From contig CAZIMS010000008.1 in the NCBI GenBank assembly GCA_964540515.1, positions 67,790 to 131,789 on the forward strand: a stretch of DNA of 64,000 bases, read 5' to 3'. The translations under genes were made by a program, and so were the position numbers. Under the pieces are notes generated by a model. The model saw only the letters and a program-made list of their open reading frames with translations. It had not been told where the DNA came from and did no database searches. The DNA comes from JAOAGA01 sp964540515 (GTDB lineage Bacteria > CALINM01). Below, piece by piece: positions 50,439 to 59,441 of this stretch (position 1 is its first letter; every line of letters starts with the position of its first letter).

Positions 50439-51380
50439 ATGATAGCAAAATTAAAAAAAATATTGCTTGATATTGACTATGCCTTTTATGGGCTTTGTTT
50501 ATGTTCTTTTTTCTCTATCATAGGAGCCTTTATCGTATATTTTAATCCCCAGCTTTATAATACAATAGACTACAAAGCCCTATTTAAATGGCTCTATTAT
50601 AATCAATCTCTCAGCAATTTTTGGTTATATTTAGTAATAATAATTTTTGCCTATTTAGGCTTATCAGCTGTTTTTTGTATCTTTTATGATATAAAGAGAA
50701 AAAACATTTTTACCTTTTTGTTTCATCTATCCTTTGTTATTGTTCTTGTTGCCCATTTAATCAACGCAAGCTTATCTTTTAAGATACCTGAATATATTAT
50801 TCCGCTAGAAAAACCTAAAACAATCAGTCTTCCAGCTCCTCATAGCCCCTTAAAGGTTTATCTCGATAAATTAGATTATGAGATCACAAAAGAAGGTATA
50901 CCAAAAAATATCAAGGCTAATATTATCTATTTAGAAAATGACAAAGAAAAAAAAGGCCTTATAAGCATTAATAACCCCCTAAAGATTGGTTCTTACTATC
51001 TTGTAATGAAATATATAGCGCCTTATCTAAGGTCAATTACCTTTAAACTAAAGAGCGATGATAGACTTTTGATACCAGTTCTTACTCCAGAAAGCCCCTT
51101 TTTAATAGATGATGTAGTCTATGAGTTTGTAGCCCATAATGAAGATATGACTATGTTTAAGGTTGTTATAACTGAGGGGGAGAAAAAAGAGTCTATGATA
51201 TGGTCGTTGGGTCAAAACGTAAATATAAAGGGCAAAAATTTTACTATCACTCAGATAATACCTGACACAATTGGATCAATAATAGTTGACATAGTCTATG
51301 ATCCATCACTATCATTGATTTTTTTGGGTTCAACTCTCTTTGTATTCTCTGCGGTCATAAGGTTTTTCAAAAAAGATTAG
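50439..51380 (+). CDS. ResB-like (CcsB) cytochrome c maturation protein
   Basis: A 313-aa protein with membrane helices at about 17-36, 61-83, 92-110 and near the C-terminus (about 288-308), enclosing a ~170-aa beta-rich periplasmic domain. HLSFVIVLVAHLINASLSF carries a candidate heme-ligand His and resembles ResB. It is shorter than typical ResB (over 400 aa). Position directly after the CcsA-like gene is the strongest support. Confidence 0.65.
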   Translation: MIAKLKKILLDIDYAFYGLCLCSFFSIIGAFIVYFNPQLYNTIDYKALFKWLYYNQSLSNFWLYLVIIIFAYLGLSAVFCIFYDIKRKNIFTFLFHLSFVIVLVAHLINASLSFKIPEYIIPLEKPKTISLPAPHSPLKVYLDKLDYEITKEGIPKNIKANIIYLENDKEKKGLISINNPLKIGSYYLVMKYIAPYLRSITFKLKSDDRLLIPVLTPESPFLIDDVVYEFVAHNEDMTMFKVVITEGEKKESMIWSLGQNVNIKGKNFTITQIIPDTIGSIIVDIVYDPSLSLIFLGSTLFVFSAVIRFFKKD

Positions 51381-51392
51381 CAGAACAATTAG

Positions 51393-53381
51393 ATGAAGAA
51401 AATCTATAGTATATTAATTTTTGTTCTTGCCTTTTTATTTACCTTTGTTAAGGTTAGAAGCTTTGACTTATTTTTTTACTTGAAAATAGCTGAGATAGAG
51501 AGTTTTTTCTCTCCCCTAAAAGTAAACCTCTTTTCCTATAGTCATCCAGATTTTCCTTATAAAAATTACTCATTTCTATATTCAGAACTTGCATATTTCA
51601 TAACTAACAATCTTGGTTTTAACGGGCTTATAGTATTTCAAAGCCTAATTATTGCAATAAGTTTTTTTATTTTGTTAAGATCAGCAGATTATAATAGGTC
51701 GGTAATTACATTATTTATTATTTTTTTACTTTCCCTTTTTACTCTAAGATATAGACTTCTTTTTAGACCTCACAACCTTAGCTACATTTTTTTTGCTATA
51801 AATCTTTTTTTGTTATCGAGATTACCAAAAAATTATCTGGCCTATCTCTTTCTTAATCAGGTTTTATGGGTAAATACACACAATGGTTTCATTTTAGGGA
51901 TAATTAATCCTATCTTGTTGTTCCCTTTTTTAAGAGGTAAGGTTAATTTTTTAAAGATACTGTTAACGTTAGTTGCTGGGAGTTTTATATCGCCCAATCT
52001 ACATAAGCCATTCCTTGAGGTGATTAACCCCTTCTTAGGCACAACAAAAAACATCTTTGAGTATATCAAGGTTCATGAATGGCAGCCTATTGATGAGAGA
52101 TTATATTTATCTTTTTATGGACTGTTAGTAATTACTACACTGATTATTTTGATATTTGAGAAAAAATGGTACCTCTTACCCCTATACCTTTTTTATCTTG
52201 TAATATCTTTTAGATTTGTAAGGTTTGTAGATTTATTTGCCCTTTTAAGCTTTTATTCCGTAATAGCGCCCTCTGGCAATAGCTATTTACTACATAAAAA
52301 GCCTCTATCTACAGAAATATCAAAAGTTTTTTATTACTTTCAGATAATTTTTTTAATAATACTATCAATATCCTCAATAAAGGATTATTTTAAGAATTAT
52401 TTAATACCCTATGGTTATGGCTTAGCTGAGTATTTTTATCCATCCAATGCAGTTGATTATTTAAAAAAAAGGCAGATTAAAGGTAACATTTTTAATAACT
52501 ACGCCTTTGGCGGCTATATTATATATAAGCTTTATCCTGACTTTAAACCAGTTATAGATGGAAGACTATGTTATCCCATCGATTTTGTAAAATTATATGC
52601 AGATAGTCATGAGAACGAAGAGTCCTTTAATAAAATTGTAAACCTTTATAGACCCGATATTTTTTTTATTGACTTTGAGCATCCAAAATTAGCTTCATTT
52701 GTTACAAAGCTGAAAGACAACTATGCACTTACTTACTTTGATGATACCCTTATGGTTTTTTTAGATAGGGAGAAATTTAAGGATATAGTAAAGAAGGATG
52801 AGTATAAATTTTTAAAGCCCCTCTATGTAACAGGATACTCAGATGATAATGAGTTAGATATAAAGAATGTAAAAAATGAGTTAGAGAAAAAACTCAAAGA
52901 ATCTCCTACGAATAGGGCAAACATAATTTATGCTAATCTGTTATTAAGGGAAGGAAATATTAATGCTTCCAGAGAGATTTATGAAAAAATCATTATAACT
53001 AATACGCCAGTTGGTAAGGCAGAAGCCTACAATAACTTGGGAGTAATAGAGATCTCTAACAAAAACTTTAATACAGCGAAAAAATTTTTTAAAGAAGCCC
53101 TATATTTTAACCCAAATCTATCTTTTACCCATCTAAATCTTGCAGAAATCTATGACTTAGAAAAGTCTTATTTTTTAGCTTACTACCATTACATAAAATT
53201 TATTAAAAACAGCGAAGATGAGATACCAAATGATGTTTTTGAGAGAGTTAATTTTTTAAAAAAATATATATACCTTGAGTTAGTAAGGATACTTATAATC
53301 TTCTTTGCCCTTTTGGGCATACTAATAATTGTAGTTAGAAGAGTAAAGCTAAATAGAAAAATTAGTGACAGTAACAAATAG
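51393..53381 (+). CDS. Large polytopic membrane protein with TPR segment
   Basis: A 662-aa protein: about ten N-terminal helices (to residue ~330) with RPHNLSYIFFAIN and WVNTHNGFILG in the early loops, then a soluble region (YGLAEYFYPSNAVDYLKKRQIKGNIFNNYAFGGYIIYKLYPDFKPVIDGR) and a TPR (about 560-600, AEAYNNLGVIEISNKNFNTAKKFFKEAL), and a last helix. The layout recalls integral-membrane glycosyltransferases (GT-C type) with a TPR tail. Substrate unknown. Confidence 0.6.
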   Translation: MKKIYSILIFVLAFLFTFVKVRSFDLFFYLKIAEIESFFSPLKVNLFSYSHPDFPYKNYSFLYSELAYFITNNLGFNGLIVFQSLIIAISFFILLRSADYNRSVITLFIIFLLSLFTLRYRLLFRPHNLSYIFFAINLFLLSRLPKNYLAYLFLNQVLWVNTHNGFILGIINPILLFPFLRGKVNFLKILLTLVAGSFISPNLHKPFLEVINPFLGTTKNIFEYIKVHEWQPIDERLYLSFYGLLVITTLIILIFEKKWYLLPLYLFYLVISFRFVRFVDLFALLSFYSVIAPSGNSYLLHKKPLSTEISKVFYYFQIIFLIILSISSIKDYFKNYLIPYGYGLAEYFYPSNAVDYLKKRQIKGNIFNNYAFGGYIIYKLYPDFKPVIDGRLCYPIDFVKLYADSHENEESFNKIVNLYRPDIFFIDFEHPKLASFVTKLKDNYALTYFDDTLMVFLDREKFKDIVKKDEYKFLKPLYVTGYSDDNELDIKNVKNELEKKLKESPTNRANIIYANLLLREGNINASREIYEKIIITNTPVGKAEAYNNLGVIEISNKNFNTAKKFFKEALYFNPNLSFTHLNLAEIYDLEKSYFLAYYHYIKFIKNSEDEIPNDVFERVNFLKKYIYLELVRILIIFFALLGILIIVVRRVKLNRKISDSNK

Positions 53382-53395
53382 TGAAATTTTTATTA

Positions 53396-53424
53396 TTGAT
53401 AAGGTGAGCTTTTTCTGATACTAA
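53396..53424 (+). promoter_or_regulatory. Promoter of the second nitroreductase gene
   Basis: TTGATA (53396-53401), a 17-bp spacer, TACTAA (53419-53424). The ATG is 7 bp past the -10; no Shine-Dalgarno, so the transcript may be leaderless. Confidence 0.5.
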
Positions 53425-53431
53425 TTTAAAT

Positions 53432-54028
53432 ATGACCTTTTTAGAGCTTGCTAAAAAAAGAAGAAGCATAAGGACATTTCAGCCCGACAAGGATGTACCG
53501 GATGAGTACATAAGAAAAATACTCGAAGCCGGTAACTTAGCTCCCTCTGCCCACAACAAACAATCTTGGAAATTTGTAGTAATCAAAGGGAACAAAAAAG
53601 ATAACCTTTCTCAATTAATCATTGATTTATCAGAACTTTTTCCTAAAAAAAGCAGATCACTCCTAAGGATGGGTGCTAAGTCCATATCCACTGCTCCCTG
53701 TGTAATCGCTGTATTTAGTACTGGCGAGCTTGTATCAGAGGCAAATGATTTTGGAGAGGATTTAAAGAAAGAGATAGAGCTTTTTTTTCTTGAGATGGAG
53801 ATACAAAGCGCCTCAGCGGCGGTACAAAACATGCTATTACAAGCTACAGAGTTGGGGCTTGGTAGCGTCTGGTTAGGTGTTGTTGTACTTGTGGCAAAAC
53901 ATATTGAATCTTTCTTGGGCGTAGAAGGTAGGCTTCTTGCGATGTTTCCTGTAGGCTATCCTGCAAAAGATTATGTGCCTCCAAAGAAAAAACCACTTTC
54001 TGAAGTTGTCATAGAGATAAAGGATTAG
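53432..54028 (+). CDS. Nitroreductase-family FMN protein
   Basis: A 198-aa protein: KKRRSIRTFQPDKDVPDEYIRKILEAGNLAPSAHNKQSWKF is the FMN-binding start and AAVQNMLLQATELGLGSVWLGV the central helix of the family. It could reduce nitro compounds, quinones or flavins. Independent of the nitroreductase-like gene at 38932, which is longer and diverged. Confidence 0.9.
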   Translation: MTFLELAKKRRSIRTFQPDKDVPDEYIRKILEAGNLAPSAHNKQSWKFVVIKGNKKDNLSQLIIDLSELFPKKSRSLLRMGAKSISTAPCVIAVFSTGELVSEANDFGEDLKKEIELFFLEMEIQSASAAVQNMLLQATELGLGSVWLGVVVLVAKHIESFLGVEGRLLAMFPVGYPAKDYVPPKKKPLSEVVIEIKD

Positions 54029-54052
54029 CATTTTTTGTGTTCATTCTTAGAG

Positions 54053-55564
54053 ATGGTTAAAGAATCAAAAATTAGCAATATATTACTTGTTAGAAGAAAT
54101 ATCATTGAGTATTTGAGAGAAATTAGATACTCTAAAGACTTAAACTTACAGGTTCTTGAAAAGCTTGGAGAGTATTTTCTACAGCATGATACACTTATAA
54201 TTCCGCTTCTTATTGAAGAAATCCAAAAAGAAGATAACAGTGAGGTTCTCTACAAGTTCGAGTACCTCTTGAAATATCTTGATAATCCCAAAATTGTTAA
54301 GTCTTTAATTAACATACTAAACAGAAACAAAGATAAGATTAAATTGAAATCCATGATATTGAGGGTTTTGAAGTACTACAACGTAGATTTTTCAACACCA
54401 GCCCTTCAGAGCTTTCATCGCGAGCTTGTGTTGGAATCAGAAAATATAGCTAATAACCTACTTAAGTATTATGATACTGACTGGTTAGAGTTCGCTAAAG
54501 TTTTTAAGGATTTTACCTTCATAGATAACACTCAATTAGATGTATTGAGATTGATTGAAAAAAATAATGACAAAAAAAAGTACGGCATCTTTCTTACAAT
54601 GCTTTTAACAAACAATAATAATTTAATATCCACTGTTATTAGTACTTTAGGTAAGTCTTTTGATATAGAGGCCGCAGATGTATTAAAGAAGGCATTGCTT
54701 TTCCTTCCTACAAAATATCATAACCTCATAGAACAGAATTTAAGGAAGCTAAGATTTAAAGGGATTAGAGATAATAATGAGCTAATCGAAGAAAACAACA
54801 TCTTATCTTGTTATTTAAGTTATCCCTATTACGAAGGTAAAGTAACCATACTTTATAGGCTCAAAAAGGATAATAAAAATATCTTGATGATAATTAGAAT
54901 TGATCCCGTGCATTGTGTTGATGATAAGTGCGTTTTATATACTCCTAATAGTGATATAGAGGCTGAAGAAATTCTTAAGATGAATATTAAATATCTAAAT
55001 CTAAAAAAGGTAGAAAATGGTTATGAGATAAGGCTATTAAACAACGCCATTTTTTTTAATTATGTAAATGATTATAAGTTTCCTCCTCTCTTTTCTGTAT
55101 TTATTAATTTTTTACCATCCTATTATTTTAAACCTCTCTATTACAATCCGGAAAAGATAAGAGAAAAATTTACTATAATCAGTGATAGGGAATTGCTTAT
55201 AAAAAATTCAGATAAGATATGGGATATAATAGAAGGGCTAAAATGGCTAAATATTGATTATGATTTTATATCAATTATAAGTAGATGGTATGTTAACTCA
55301 AAGAAAAATGAACATCTTTGGATGGATGAGCTCTTTATCAGAAAGGTTTTGAGAGAGATAATTATTCCTGATCTTACGGATTGGAAAAATAAACTTCTTT
55401 TTTTAGCAGATTTCCTTGATAATATTAATGAACATAAAGAATATATTGAATTAATTTTAGCAGTTTACGATGAGATTGAGAAAGATATAGAAAAGTTGGA
55501 GAAGATACCTTTTATAAGGAAGTTAATTTTAGGCAGTAAAGAACAAATTACAAATTTTCTATAA
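54053..55564 (+). CDS. Unrecognised helical (HEAT-like) protein
   Basis: A 503-aa cytosolic protein. The first ~230 residues are paired helices of HEAT-like spacing (LIIPLLIEEIQKEDNSEVLYKFEYLLKYL, IVKSLINILNRN, ADVLKKALLFLP). The rest is mixed alpha/beta (ILSCYLSYPYYEGKVTILYRLKKDNKNILMIIRID). I find no enzymatic motif. The ATG at 54053 is chosen; a TTG 18 bp upstream is possible. It may be a scaffold. Confidence 0.55.
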   Translation: MVKESKISNILLVRRNIIEYLREIRYSKDLNLQVLEKLGEYFLQHDTLIIPLLIEEIQKEDNSEVLYKFEYLLKYLDNPKIVKSLINILNRNKDKIKLKSMILRVLKYYNVDFSTPALQSFHRELVLESENIANNLLKYYDTDWLEFAKVFKDFTFIDNTQLDVLRLIEKNNDKKKYGIFLTMLLTNNNNLISTVISTLGKSFDIEAADVLKKALLFLPTKYHNLIEQNLRKLRFKGIRDNNELIEENNILSCYLSYPYYEGKVTILYRLKKDNKNILMIIRIDPVHCVDDKCVLYTPNSDIEAEEILKMNIKYLNLKKVENGYEIRLLNNAIFFNYVNDYKFPPLFSVFINFLPSYYFKPLYYNPEKIREKFTIISDRELLIKNSDKIWDIIEGLKWLNIDYDFISIISRWYVNSKKNEHLWMDELFIRKVLREIIIPDLTDWKNKLLFLADFLDNINEHKEYIELILAVYDEIEKDIEKLEKIPFIRKLILGSKEQITNFL

Positions 55565-55590
55565 TTAATCAATCAAAAAGGAGGCAAATA

Positions 55591-56601
55591 TTGAAGATAG
55601 CAGTTGTAGGAGGCGGTAGCTTTGGAACAGCCATATCACAATTGTATTCTAAGATTTTTAAAGAGGTTCATCTCTGGGTCTATGAGGAAGAAGTATATAG
55701 GATGATCCTTGATGATAGAGAAAATAAAATTTTTATGCCCGGTTTTAAGTTATCAGATAACATAATTCCACACCTTAGCATGGAATCAGCCTTAAAAGAC
55801 TCAAAATACATATTTATAGCAGTTCCTTCCCATGTCTTCAGAAATGTTTTGAACACGATGAAGCCCTTTATCCCTAACGACTCAACCTTGATATCTGTTG
55901 CAAAGGGGATAGAAAACAAGACCAATTATGTAATGGTTCAGGTTATTGAAGATGTCTTAGGAAGATACTGTCTTAATAGAGTTTGTGTTCTTTCTGGTCC
56001 AAGCTTTGCAAAGGAAGTAATGGAAGGTAAACCCACCTTAGTAGTTGTGGCATCCAAAGATAGAGATAGGTCAGAGATGGTTCAGAAACTATTTTCAACA
56101 AGCTCCTTTAGGATATATACCTCCGATGATGTTATGGGAGTTGAGCTTGGAGGAGCTTTAAAAAATGTTCTTGCTATATCTGCTGGTATTTGTGAGGGTA
56201 TGAAATTAGGCTATAATGCTATGGCTGCTTTAATAACAAGAGGTCTTGCAGAGATGACGAGATTAGGTGTTGCCATGGGGGCAAATCCTTTGACCTTTAA
56301 GGGTCTTTCAGGAGTAGGAGATCTAGTTCTTACCTGTACAGGCTCTTTAAGTAGGAATAGACAGGTGGGGATAAAGCTTGCTGAGGGATACAGCATTGAT
56401 AAGATTGAGAAGGAGATGAGAATGGTAGCAGAGGGAGTTAGGACCTCTTGTTCAGTCTATGAGCTTTCAAAAAAATATGAGATAGATATGCCAATTTCAA
56501 AGGAGGTTTACAACATAATTTATCACAAAAAGGACCCAAAAGCAGCTCTAAGAGAGCTTATGGAAAGAAAACTAAAATTTGAAAGGGAGTACATTTTTTA
56601 G
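55591..56601 (+). CDS. gpsA: Glycerol-3-phosphate dehydrogenase [NAD(P)+]
   Basis: A 336-aa enzyme making sn-glycerol-3-phosphate for phospholipids. VVGGGSFGTAISQL, the IAVPSHVFR strand, SVAKGIE, LSGPSFAKEV, the catalytic Lys in LGGALKNVLAISAGI and GLSGVGDLVLTC are intact. TTG start after AAGGAGG. Confidence 0.95.
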   Translation: MKIAVVGGGSFGTAISQLYSKIFKEVHLWVYEEEVYRMILDDRENKIFMPGFKLSDNIIPHLSMESALKDSKYIFIAVPSHVFRNVLNTMKPFIPNDSTLISVAKGIENKTNYVMVQVIEDVLGRYCLNRVCVLSGPSFAKEVMEGKPTLVVVASKDRDRSEMVQKLFSTSSFRIYTSDDVMGVELGGALKNVLAISAGICEGMKLGYNAMAALITRGLAEMTRLGVAMGANPLTFKGLSGVGDLVLTCTGSLSRNRQVGIKLAEGYSIDKIEKEMRMVAEGVRTSCSVYELSKKYEIDMPISKEVYNIIYHKKDPKAALRELMERKLKFEREYIF

Positions 56602-56610
56602 GGAGGTGGT

Positions 56611-58143
56611 ATGTATCCAGTTTTTTTAATAATTTTAGATGGCTGGGGGTTAGGTAAGGAAGAAGATACTAATGCCTATCATAGAGCAAATGCATCTTTC
56701 CTTAAAGGTCTTTTTCACAATTTTCCTCATAGCCAGCTAATTACTTCTGGAGAAGATGTAGGACTGCCAGAAGGTCAGATGGGGAATTCAGAGGTTGGAC
56801 ATCTAAACATAGGTGCAGGCAGGATAGTTTATCAAGACTTAACAAGGATTTCCAAAGAGATTAGAGAAGGTAGTTTTTTTCAAAATAAAGTCTTGCTTAC
56901 TGCTTTAGAGAAGACTTTAAAAAACAACTCCAAACTTCACTTAATGGGACTTGTATCAGATGGGGGCGTTCATTCCCATATAGAGCATCTTAAGGCTCTA
57001 TTAATTTTTGCCAAAGAGAAGGGTTTGCAAGAAGTGGTAATACATTGCTTTACCGATGGTAGAGATACACCCCCCAATAGTGGAGTTGAATATATAAAAG
57101 ATTTAAAAAATTTTGTTGATAATCTTGGGATTGGCAGGTTTGGGCTTCTTTCTGGTAGATACTATGCTATGGATAGAGATAAAAGGTGGGAGAGGACACA
57201 GCTTGCATACGAAGCATTAACTTTAGGTAAGGCAGATTATTATGTAGATAACATAGTAGCCGGAGTAGAAAAGGCCTACGAGAGAGGAGAGACAGACGAG
57301 TTTATAAAGCCAACAATCATAAATGGAGAGAAGGATATAACTATTAAAAACAAAGATGTTGTAATCTTTTTCAATTTTAGAGCCGATAGGGCAAGACAGC
57401 TTACCCATGCTCTTACAGAGAAAGACTTCAATAACTTTGAAAGAAATGTAAAACCAGATATAGCCTATTACGTTACTATGACTCTCTATGATGAGAAGCT
57501 AAAAAATGTGCACATTGCTTACCCACCTGAGGTCTTAAAAAACATATTAGGTGAGGTAATTTCTCAAAACAAGCTAACTCAGCTTAGGATTGCAGAGACA
57601 GAAAAGTATGCCCACGTAACCTATTTTTTTAATGGTGGTGAAGAAAGACCCTTTGAGTTGGAGGATAGATGTCTTATCCCCTCACCAAAAGATGTTCCAA
57701 CCTATGATTACAAACCTGAGATGAGTGCCTTTGAAGTTACCAATGAGGTATTAAAGAGACTTTCGGAAGATAAATACAAATTTGTCGTATTAAACTATGC
57801 CAACATGGATATGGTAGGACACACAGGCTCACTACCTGCAGCCATTAAGGCTGTTGAAGCCGTTGATAAATGCGTTTCAAAGCTAATCCCAGCAATACTT
57901 GATAAAGGTGGAACCGTTTTTTTAACTTCTGATCACGGAAATGCTGAACAGATGGCAGAAGAAGATGGGTCTCCCCATACGGCCCATACTAAAAATCCCG
58001 TACCCTTTTTATTTATAAGTAAAAGTTCAAGTTTAAAGCTTAGAAATGGAAGACTTTGTGATATAGCACCGACTATACTCTCCTATCTGGCTATTAAAAA
58101 GCCTAAAGAGATGACAGGTGAATCACTTTTTATTAAAGATTAA
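56611..58143 (+). CDS. gpmI: 2,3-bisphosphoglycerate-independent phosphoglycerate mutase
   Basis: A 510-aa Mn-dependent glycolytic enzyme: LIILDGWG, the catalytic Ser in GQMGNSEVGHLNIGAGRIVYQ, FTDGRDTPPNSG, SGRYYAMDRDKRWER and the metal site FLTSDHGNAEQM ... HTAHTKNPVPF. Strong GGGAGG ribosome-binding site 9 bp after gpsA. Confidence 0.96.
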   Translation: MYPVFLIILDGWGLGKEEDTNAYHRANASFLKGLFHNFPHSQLITSGEDVGLPEGQMGNSEVGHLNIGAGRIVYQDLTRISKEIREGSFFQNKVLLTALEKTLKNNSKLHLMGLVSDGGVHSHIEHLKALLIFAKEKGLQEVVIHCFTDGRDTPPNSGVEYIKDLKNFVDNLGIGRFGLLSGRYYAMDRDKRWERTQLAYEALTLGKADYYVDNIVAGVEKAYERGETDEFIKPTIINGEKDITIKNKDVVIFFNFRADRARQLTHALTEKDFNNFERNVKPDIAYYVTMTLYDEKLKNVHIAYPPEVLKNILGEVISQNKLTQLRIAETEKYAHVTYFFNGGEERPFELEDRCLIPSPKDVPTYDYKPEMSAFEVTNEVLKRLSEDKYKFVVLNYANMDMVGHTGSLPAAIKAVEAVDKCVSKLIPAILDKGGTVFLTSDHGNAEQMAEEDGSPHTAHTKNPVPFLFISKSSSLKLRNGRLCDIAPTILSYLAIKKPKEMTGESLFIKD

Positions 58144-58840
58144 AAGGGGCGTAACTGATTTTTTAAGCTTTATAGCCGATGAAAGGTGTTTTGCCTGTGG
58201 TTGGGATAGAGGCTTTATCTGCCAAGATTGCCACAAAAAAGTAAGCTACAACAAAAAGTTTTGTTTATACTGTGCCTATCCCTTAGATTATGACTCGGAG
58301 ATATCAGTCTGTGGTAATTGTTTAGAGGATAAACCAGTATTTTCCAAAACTATAGCTCCTTTAATTTATGATGGTTTGGTAAGAGATATAATGCTTTCGG
58401 CAAAATTTGGTGGCAAATACTATCTTTACAAGATGCTTACTGATTATATCTGGGAAGACCTAAAGGAGCTAATAAAACCCTTATCAGAGGGGGAGGTAAT
58501 AGTTCCTATTCCACTATCGAGAAGAAGATTAATAGAAAGAGGGTACAATCAAGCTGGAATAATTGCTGATATCCTCTCTCGAAAACTTAAAAAGCCAACT
58601 ATTCACAGAACCCTATTAAAAATTAAGGATACAAAACCACAAAGTCAGTTAGGTGAGAAAGATAGATATCTTAATATAAAAAATGCCTTTTTCTTAAAAA
58701 AACCAATTAATTTTAGTAAAATTATTTTAGTAGATGATATAATAACCACATCTGCAACTATTACTGAGGCAACAAAAGTTTTAAAAAAAGGGGGCGCAAA
58801 TGTTGTTTATGTCTTTTCACTTAGTAGAGCAACTTTCTAA
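58118..58840 (+). CDS. ComF-family phosphoribosyltransferase-like protein
   Basis: A 240-aa ComF protein. N-terminal zinc fingers CFACGWDRGFICQDC and CLYCAYPL/CGNC, then PIPLSRRRLIERGYNQAGIIA and the PRPP-loop ILVDDIITTSATITEA. The family takes part in DNA uptake for transformation in several bacteria; in many others the role is unknown. GTG start inside gpmI. Confidence 0.88.
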   Translation: MNHFLLKIKRGVTDFLSFIADERCFACGWDRGFICQDCHKKVSYNKKFCLYCAYPLDYDSEISVCGNCLEDKPVFSKTIAPLIYDGLVRDIMLSAKFGGKYYLYKMLTDYIWEDLKELIKPLSEGEVIVPIPLSRRRLIERGYNQAGIIADILSRKLKKPTIHRTLLKIKDTKPQSQLGEKDRYLNIKNAFFLKKPINFSKIILVDDIITTSATITEATKVLKKGGANVVYVFSLSRATF

Positions 58841-59441
58841 ATCTCTTAGAATAAAAATTAACAGATGTTTCTTCTCCTATAGTTTTTTGTTTTTCATAAC
58901 CCTATCACTTATTCTTCCTTATAGTCTTAAAGCTGCTGTGTTTTACATTGACGATCGAGGTGTTGTCCACTTTGTTGATGACGAGTCCTTGATTCCAGAA
59001 AAATATAAAAACAGAAAACGTGTTATCGATAGAGAAGACTCTAACATCCCAACTACACCAGTCGAAAGAAGAGAGATTCTAAAAAAAGACGAGGAAGAAC
59101 AACCAAAAGATAAGTTTGGCAACACTCCAGCCTATTGGAGGCAGAGATATAAAGGATTGATGGATGAGAAGTTTAAAAAAGAAAGAGAGCTTAGAGATTT
59201 AGAAAATCAGAGAGATGAGTTATCGAGAAGATACGAAAGCGTAAGAACGAGGGCATTTTTCGTTGGTGATTCACAAAGCGTAACAGAGTCAGCAAGTTTA
59301 GAATTGAGATTAAGGGAGCTTGAAAACCTTATAAAGATGACTATAAGCCAGTTAGATGATCTCAATAAAAAGATCTCTTTCGATATATACAATGAAGTGA
59401 TTCAGGCTGGAGGAAGAACTGAGTGGTTGATGTTGGAGTAG
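58800..59441 (+). CDS. Exported DUF4124 protein with coiled coil
   Basis: A 213-aa protein starting at an ATG behind GGGGG within the comF-like gene. After about 45 residues with an internal signal-anchor (SYSFLFFITLSLILPYSLKA), the DUF4124 motif AVFYIDDRGVVHFVDDESLIPEKYKN follows, then a long charged coiled coil (about 120-205). Probably an envelope protein of unknown function. 19-bp overlap with the helicase gene. Confidence 0.7.
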   Translation: MLFMSFHLVEQLSKSLRIKINRCFFSYSFLFFITLSLILPYSLKAAVFYIDDRGVVHFVDDESLIPEKYKNRKRVIDREDSNIPTTPVERREILKKDEEEQPKDKFGNTPAYWRQRYKGLMDEKFKKERELRDLENQRDELSRRYESVRTRAFFVGDSQSVTESASLELRLRELENLIKMTISQLDDLNKKISFDIYNEVIQAGGRTEWLMLE

